The translations under genes and the position numbers were made by a program. From an uncultured Clostridia bacterium (GTDB lineage Bacteria > Bacillota > Clostridia > Oscillospirales > Acutalibacteraceae): 64,000 bases of DNA. The stretch lies in NCBI GenBank assembly GCA_937892115.1, contig CALAUI010000019.1:1-64000 (forward strand), given 5' to 3'. The first letter of the stretch is position 1. Every line of letters begins with the position of its first letter. The notes below the pieces were generated by a model. The model saw nothing but the letters and a program-made list of their open reading frames with translations, ran no database searches and was not told the origin of the DNA. Below, one piece after another: positions 60,176-64,000 of this stretch.

Positions 60176-62782
60176 TTATTCCGCAAGAGACGCAAGCTCG
60201 TAGAGAATCTGCATTGCCTCTATGGGAGTGATTGTATTTATGTCAATATTTCTCAGTTTGGAACGAATGACATCATCATTGGCGGAAGCAAAGGAAATCT
60301 GAAGATTGTCTTCGGACTGACCGCCCTCGGAGAAGACGATGGGTCTGCCGCTTTCGTTTTCAATTTCCCTGAGCACGACCTTTGCCCTCTCAACAACAGC
60401 ATTCGGTACACCGGCAAGCTTTGCCACTTCAATACCGTAGCTGCCGTCCGCACATCCGGGAACTATACGGCGAAGGAAGGTGATATCGTCTCCCCTCTTT
60501 TTGACCGCAATATTGTAGTTCCTGACTCCGCTGATTTTGTTTTCAAGCTCCGTAAGCTCGTGATAATGGGTGGCAAAAAGAGTTTTTGCACCCAGCTTCT
60601 TTTTGTCGGCGGCGTATTCAAGCACCGCTCTGGCAATACTCATACCGTCAAAGGTGGAAGTACCTCTGCCGATTTCGTCAAAAATGATAAGACTTGACGA
60701 GGTGGCGGTCTTGAGAATATCCGCAACCTCACTCATTTCAACCATAAAGGTCGATGAACCCGATGCAAGGTCATCGGAAGCACCGATTCTGGTAAAAATA
60801 CCGTCAACGATACACAGTCTTGCGGATGCGGCGGGAACAAAGGAGCCCGCCTGCGCCATAAGGCATATCAGGGCGACCTGCCTCATAAAGGTGGATTTAC
60901 CCGCCATATTGGGACCCGTTATGATTGCACAGCGGTTATCCTCTCTGTCAAGGTGTGTGTCATTGGGAACGAAGGGATAATCTATCATCCGTTCAACTAC
61001 GGGATGACGTCCCTCGGTAATTATGATTTCACTGCCCGCATTCATTTCGGGGCAGACGTAGTTATTATTCTTTGCAACCTTTGCAAATGAGCAGAGCACG
61101 TCAAGCTGTGCTATGCATGATGCGGTTTTTTGTATTTCGTAAAGCTTATCCGCCGCTTTTGCTCTCACGGAATCAAAAATTTCAAATTCAAGGTGAGCAA
61201 TTCTTTCCTGCGCACCGAGAACTTTTGATTCAAGCTCCTTGAGCTCCTGAGTGATAAATCTTTCGCAGTTTGAGAGAGTCTGCTTACGGATATAATCCTC
61301 CGGTACAAGCTCCTTAAAGGAATTGGCGACCTCAATATAGTAGCCGAACACTCTGTTATAGCCGATTTTCAGCTTCCTGATACCTGTTCTTTCCTGCTCG
61401 CGGTTCTGGATATCGGCAAGATATCCTTTACCGTTGCTGACGATATCACGAAGCTCGTCAAGCTCGGAATTGAAGCCGTCTCTTATCATACCGCCTTCAC
61501 GCACGGTGAAAGGAGGATCGTCAACGATTGCCTCCTCCATAAGAGCGGTCAGCTCCTCAAGAGGATCAATATCCTCTCTGAGAGAGGTGAGAAGCGTGCT
61601 TGTACATCCGTCAAGATTCGTTTTGACCGAGGGCATACGCAGAAGAGTCGAGGAAAGGGCTTTCAGTTCCCTTGCGTTGGCGTTGCCGTAGGAAATTCTC
61701 GTAATAAGTCTTTCCATATCCTGACAGCCCTCAAGGGACTCCGTGATTTCATCACAGAGGGAAAGGGAATTTACCAGCTCGGAAACCGCGTTATGACGTT
61801 TGGTGATACCGCCGATATTGAGAAGGGGCTGTTCAATCCACGAACGGAGCATTCTCTTGCCCATGGAGGTCTTTGTTTTGTCAAGCACCCACAGCAGAGA
61901 GCCCTTCTTTTCGCGGCTTCGCATGGTTTCGGTAATTTCAAGATTGCGAAGGGCAGTAACATCAAGATGCATAAAACTGCCCTCGCCGTAATATTCAATA
62001 CCTCGGATGTTGTCAAGCTCGTGTCTCTGTACGCTTCTGAGGTAGTCAAGAGCCGCGCCCGCGGCAACAGCCGCCGCATCGGCACCCGCGGGAAGAATCT
62101 CCGAAACGGATACCGCGCCGAATTTTGAAAGAAGTGTCTTAACGGCAAGTGAAAGGTCAAAATTCTCGTCATCAAGAAGCTCACACGAAGCGGAATTGAG
62201 CTTATTCTTTACGAAATCGGTTACCTGACCGAGTTTAAGCACGTCGGAATTGATGATAACTTCACGGGGAGCAAATCTGCCCAATTCGTTGATAACGGGC
62301 TTGGAACAGTTTTTGAGTGGCATTTCGGTGGCGTAAACCGCGCCCGTGGAAACATCCGCAAAGCAGAGTCCCACCTGCTTACCGCAAACGGCAACACAGC
62401 CGAGATAATTGTTTTTACCCTCGTCAAGCATTGAATTTTCAATGACCGTACCGGGAGTGACTACTCTTATAACGCTCCTCTTTACGATACCCTTTGCGAG
62501 AGCAGGGTCCTCCATCTGCTCACAGATGGCGACCTTATAGCCCTTCTGCACCAGACGGGCGATATAGGAATCCGCCGCGTGGAAGGGAATGCCGCACATA
62601 GGTGCTCTCTCCTCCTGACCGCAGTCTCTGCCCGTAAGGACAAGCTCCAGCTCACGGGATGCGGTTTTGGCATCCTCAAAGAACATCTCATAGAAATCAC
62701 CCAGACGGTACATAAGAATGGTATCCGGGTAATTCTTTTTGACCTCAAAATATTGCTTCATCATCGGTGTGAACTCAGCCAT
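60176..62782 (-). CDS. mutS: DNA mismatch repair protein MutS
   Basis: An 868-residue mismatch-recognition ATPase. The N-terminal mismatch domain has YRLGDFYEMFFEDAK with the Phe-x-Glu wedge; the ATPase has ITGPNMAGKSTFMRQVALI (Walker A), IFDEIGRGTSTFDGMSIARA (Walker B) and ATHYHELTELE. Normal length for MutS1. It works with the adjacent MutL. It lies between a ylbF-like gene and mutL. Confidence 0.97.
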   Translation of the reverse strand: MAEFTPMMKQYFEVKKNYPDTILMYRLGDFYEMFFEDAKTASRELELVLTGRDCGQEERAPMCGIPFHAADSYIARLVQKGYKVAICEQMEDPALAKGIVKRSVIRVVTPGTVIENSMLDEGKNNYLGCVAVCGKQVGLCFADVSTGAVYATEMPLKNCSKPVINELGRFAPREVIINSDVLKLGQVTDFVKNKLNSASCELLDDENFDLSLAVKTLLSKFGAVSVSEILPAGADAAAVAAGAALDYLRSVQRHELDNIRGIEYYGEGSFMHLDVTALRNLEITETMRSREKKGSLLWVLDKTKTSMGKRMLRSWIEQPLLNIGGITKRHNAVSELVNSLSLCDEITESLEGCQDMERLITRISYGNANARELKALSSTLLRMPSVKTNLDGCTSTLLTSLREDIDPLEELTALMEEAIVDDPPFTVREGGMIRDGFNSELDELRDIVSNGKGYLADIQNREQERTGIRKLKIGYNRVFGYYIEVANSFKELVPEDYIRKQTLSNCERFITQELKELESKVLGAQERIAHLEFEIFDSVRAKAADKLYEIQKTASCIAQLDVLCSFAKVAKNNNYVCPEMNAGSEIIITEGRHPVVERMIDYPFVPNDTHLDREDNRCAIITGPNMAGKSTFMRQVALICLMAQAGSFVPAASARLCIVDGIFTRIGASDDLASGSSTFMVEMSEVADILKTATSSSLIIFDEIGRGTSTFDGMSIARAVLEYAADKKKLGAKTLFATHYHELTELENKISGVRNYNIAVKKRGDDITFLRRIVPGCADGSYGIEVAKLAGVPNAVVERAKVVLREIENESGRPIVFSEGGQSEDNLQISFASANDDVIRSKLRNIDINTITPIEAMQILYELASLAE

Positions 62783-62836
62783 TGATGATTACCGACCTTT
62801 CATTTGCAGACAAATAGTAAATTAGTGGCAGCTTAA

Positions 62837-63253
62837 TCAGTGGCAGCCGCCGCAGCTTGAGCATTCGCCGCCGCAATGATGCTCCTCTTCCTTGGGGGGC
62901 TCGCAGGTAGCGGGATCCTCGCCCTGAAGGCAGAGAGTGAAGATAGCGTTGATGTACTTCATAAGCTGGTCAACCTCTGCTGCTGCAGCTTCGTATGCCT
63001 GCATACCGGGATCAGCCATGATCTGAGCATAAATCTGACCGAATTCCTGGTCCATCTGCTGAAGCTTTGCATCGTCCTTGTCTTCCTTCTGTGCTTCGTG
63101 CTGGAAGGAAACCTGAAGAAGCTGAATCTTTGCGATAAGCTCGTTGAGAGCAGTATTCTGTTCATTTGCTTCCTGTGCTTTTTTGAGTGCGAGATAGCGT
63201 TCATCCTGCTGAAGAGCAGCGCCGAGTTCTCTTGCTTTTGCGATTACGTCCAT
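62837..63253 (-). CDS. YlbF/YmcA-family protein with cysteine-rich tail
   Basis: A 138-residue helical protein. The helical body (KARELGAALQQDERYLALKK onward) matches the Com_YlbF/YmcA family, which in Bacillus forms the Y-complex guiding RNase Y. The last about 20 residues are unusual: EEHHCGGECSSCGGCH has four cysteines and three histidines, a likely metal or cluster site. In B. subtilis the Y-complex carries iron-sulfur clusters through cysteines in YlbF and YmcA/YaaT, so this tail may do the same. It lies between miaB and mutS. Confidence 0.85.
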   Translation of the reverse strand: MDVIAKARELGAALQQDERYLALKKAQEANEQNTALNELIAKIQLLQVSFQHEAQKEDKDDAKLQQMDQEFGQIYAQIMADPGMQAYEAAAAEVDQLMKYINAIFTLCLQGEDPATCEPPKEEEHHCGGECSSCGGCH

Positions 63254-63271
63254 GTCTTTTCTCCTAAAAAA

Positions 63272-64000
63272 TTATTTATTGTCAACCATTCTGCCCCGTA
63301 AAATCCAGGTCAGTGATTCGGTTACCGTAACGTATCTGAAGCTGCCGATAACAGTTTCGTCTGCGGGAAATTCAATAATGATATTTCCCTCTGTCCTGCC
63401 CTCTATGAGACCGCCCTTGCTGACGCCCTCGCACAGAACTCTGTAGGTCTTGCCCACGCTTGAGGCGGTACGCTGTGCCGCGACCTCCTCCTGGGCATCA
63501 AGAAGCTCCCTGAACCATCTGCTTTTTTCTTCGGCGGGAACTGGGTCTGGCATTTTTGATGCCTTTGTGCCTTCTCTCGATGAGAAGATGAAGGTGAACA
63601 TTGAGGTGAAGCCCGCTTTTTTAACAAGGTCAACCGTCTGAAGAAATTCCTCATAGGTCTCACCGGGGAAGCCGACTATTACATCCGCGGTGACGGATAA
63701 ATCCGGCATCGCCTTATAGGCATAGTCAAGCAGTGAAAGATACTTCTCTGCGGTATAGCCCCTGTTCATCTCCTTAAGCACTCTGTCACATCCGCTCTGG
63801 AAGGGAAGATGAAGATGCTTGGCGACCTTATCACAGCTTGCCATGGTATCGAGCAGCTCGTGAGTACAGTCCTTGGGATGAGAGGTCATGAAGCGGATAA
63901 TGAAATCCCCTTCGATATCGTTAAGCTCACGGAGCAGACGGGGGAAGTTATAACCGTAATCCGGTGCCTTGCCGTAGGAATTTACGTTCTGACCGAGAAG
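63272..64000 (-). CDS. miaB: tRNA-2-methylthio-N6-dimethylallyladenosine synthase (partial, N-terminus outside)
   Basis: The frame is open to the right edge; 243 codons including the stop are visible. LLGQNVNSYG marks the start of the radical-SAM domain's C-terminal part, LPFQSGCDRVLKEMNRGYT and DVIVGFPGETYEEF follow, and the last 65 residues form a TRAM RNA-binding domain. The iron-sulfur cysteines lie in the missing N-terminal part. The enzyme adds a methylthio group to adenosine 37 after MiaA has acted. An internal ATG at 63889 is not the start. Confidence 0.95.
   Translation of the reverse strand, partial: LLGQNVNSYGKAPDYGYNFPRLLRELNDIEGDFIIRFMTSHPKDCTHELLDTMASCDKVAKHLHLPFQSGCDRVLKEMNRGYTAEKYLSLLDYAYKAMPDLSVTADVIVGFPGETYEEFLQTVDLVKKAGFTSMFTFIFSSREGTKASKMPDPVPAEEKSRWFRELLDAQEEVAAQRTASSVGKTYRVLCEGVSKGGLIEGRTEGNIIIEFPADETVIGSFRYVTVTESLTWILRGRMVDNK

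Overview
The window looks like chromosomal DNA from a low-to-mid GC, Gram-positive (monoderm) anaerobe of the class Clostridia, probably an Oscillospirales/Ruminococcaceae-type gut bacterium. The grounds are strong GGAGG ribosome-binding sites with frequent TTG and GTG starts, Firmicutes cell-division genes (sepF, divIVA, ylbF-like), an independent phosphoglycerate mutase, Rnf-type membrane proteins, a split transketolase and many small overlapping operons. Well-expressed genes encode proline almost only with CCC. I see no rRNA, tRNA, insertion sequence or CRISPR array.

Layout. Positions 1-3.4 kb (+) hold the end of pgk, then tpiA, gpmI and a putative manganese/heavy-metal exporter. A large secreted fibronectin-III-like repeat protein follows (3.6-6.6 kb), then rpsB-tsf (6.9-8.7 kb), whose promoter lies inside a strong inverted repeat. 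On the minus strand at 8.8-13.7 kb is a TetR-controlled aminotransferase, an iron alcohol dehydrogenase and an FAD dehydrogenase. At 13.8-20.1 kb (-) is glgP-tadA-TRIC channel-secreted hydrolase-mgtC. At 20.3-22.6 kb (+) are a CPBP protease and rlmD.

Positions 22.7-27.1 kb look like an acquired island with different codon use. It carries a large methyltransferase with two catalytic motifs, an MvaI/BcnI-type endonuclease, its controller protein with two C-box-like operators, and an acetyltransferase. Then come an AlkD-like repair protein, a secreted esterase, acetyltransferases, a sodium:solute symporter and a YitT protein (27.2-33.3 kb, +).

From 45 kb down to 33.4 kb (-) runs one tightly packed gene string: rpe, a stripped-down Rnf-like module (rnfD-E-A only), a one-helix protein, a GH13 amylase, an LCP-like protein, a transglutaminase-like protein, folE-folP-folB-folK, a 56-residue cysteine protein, a lipase and an EamA transporter. 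A cytoplasmic glycosidase-like gene and a secreted protein lie at 45.0-48.1 kb (+). From the window end back to 48.2 kb (-) is a second long string: miaB, ylbF-like, mutS, mutL, miaA, a HlyD-like adaptor, a PLP-binding protein, sepF, divIVA, lspA, rluD, a HAD phosphatase, the two transketolase halves, a coiled-coil protein and a lone fumarase beta subunit.

The most unusual items are the Rnf-like module, which lacks RnfB, C and G and has lost one cysteine in each of RnfA and RnfE, and four secreted proteins that share a hydrophobic, aromatic C-terminal tail. The controller-regulated restriction island, and promoters built inside palindromes upstream of rpsB and of the symporter, also deserve a second look.
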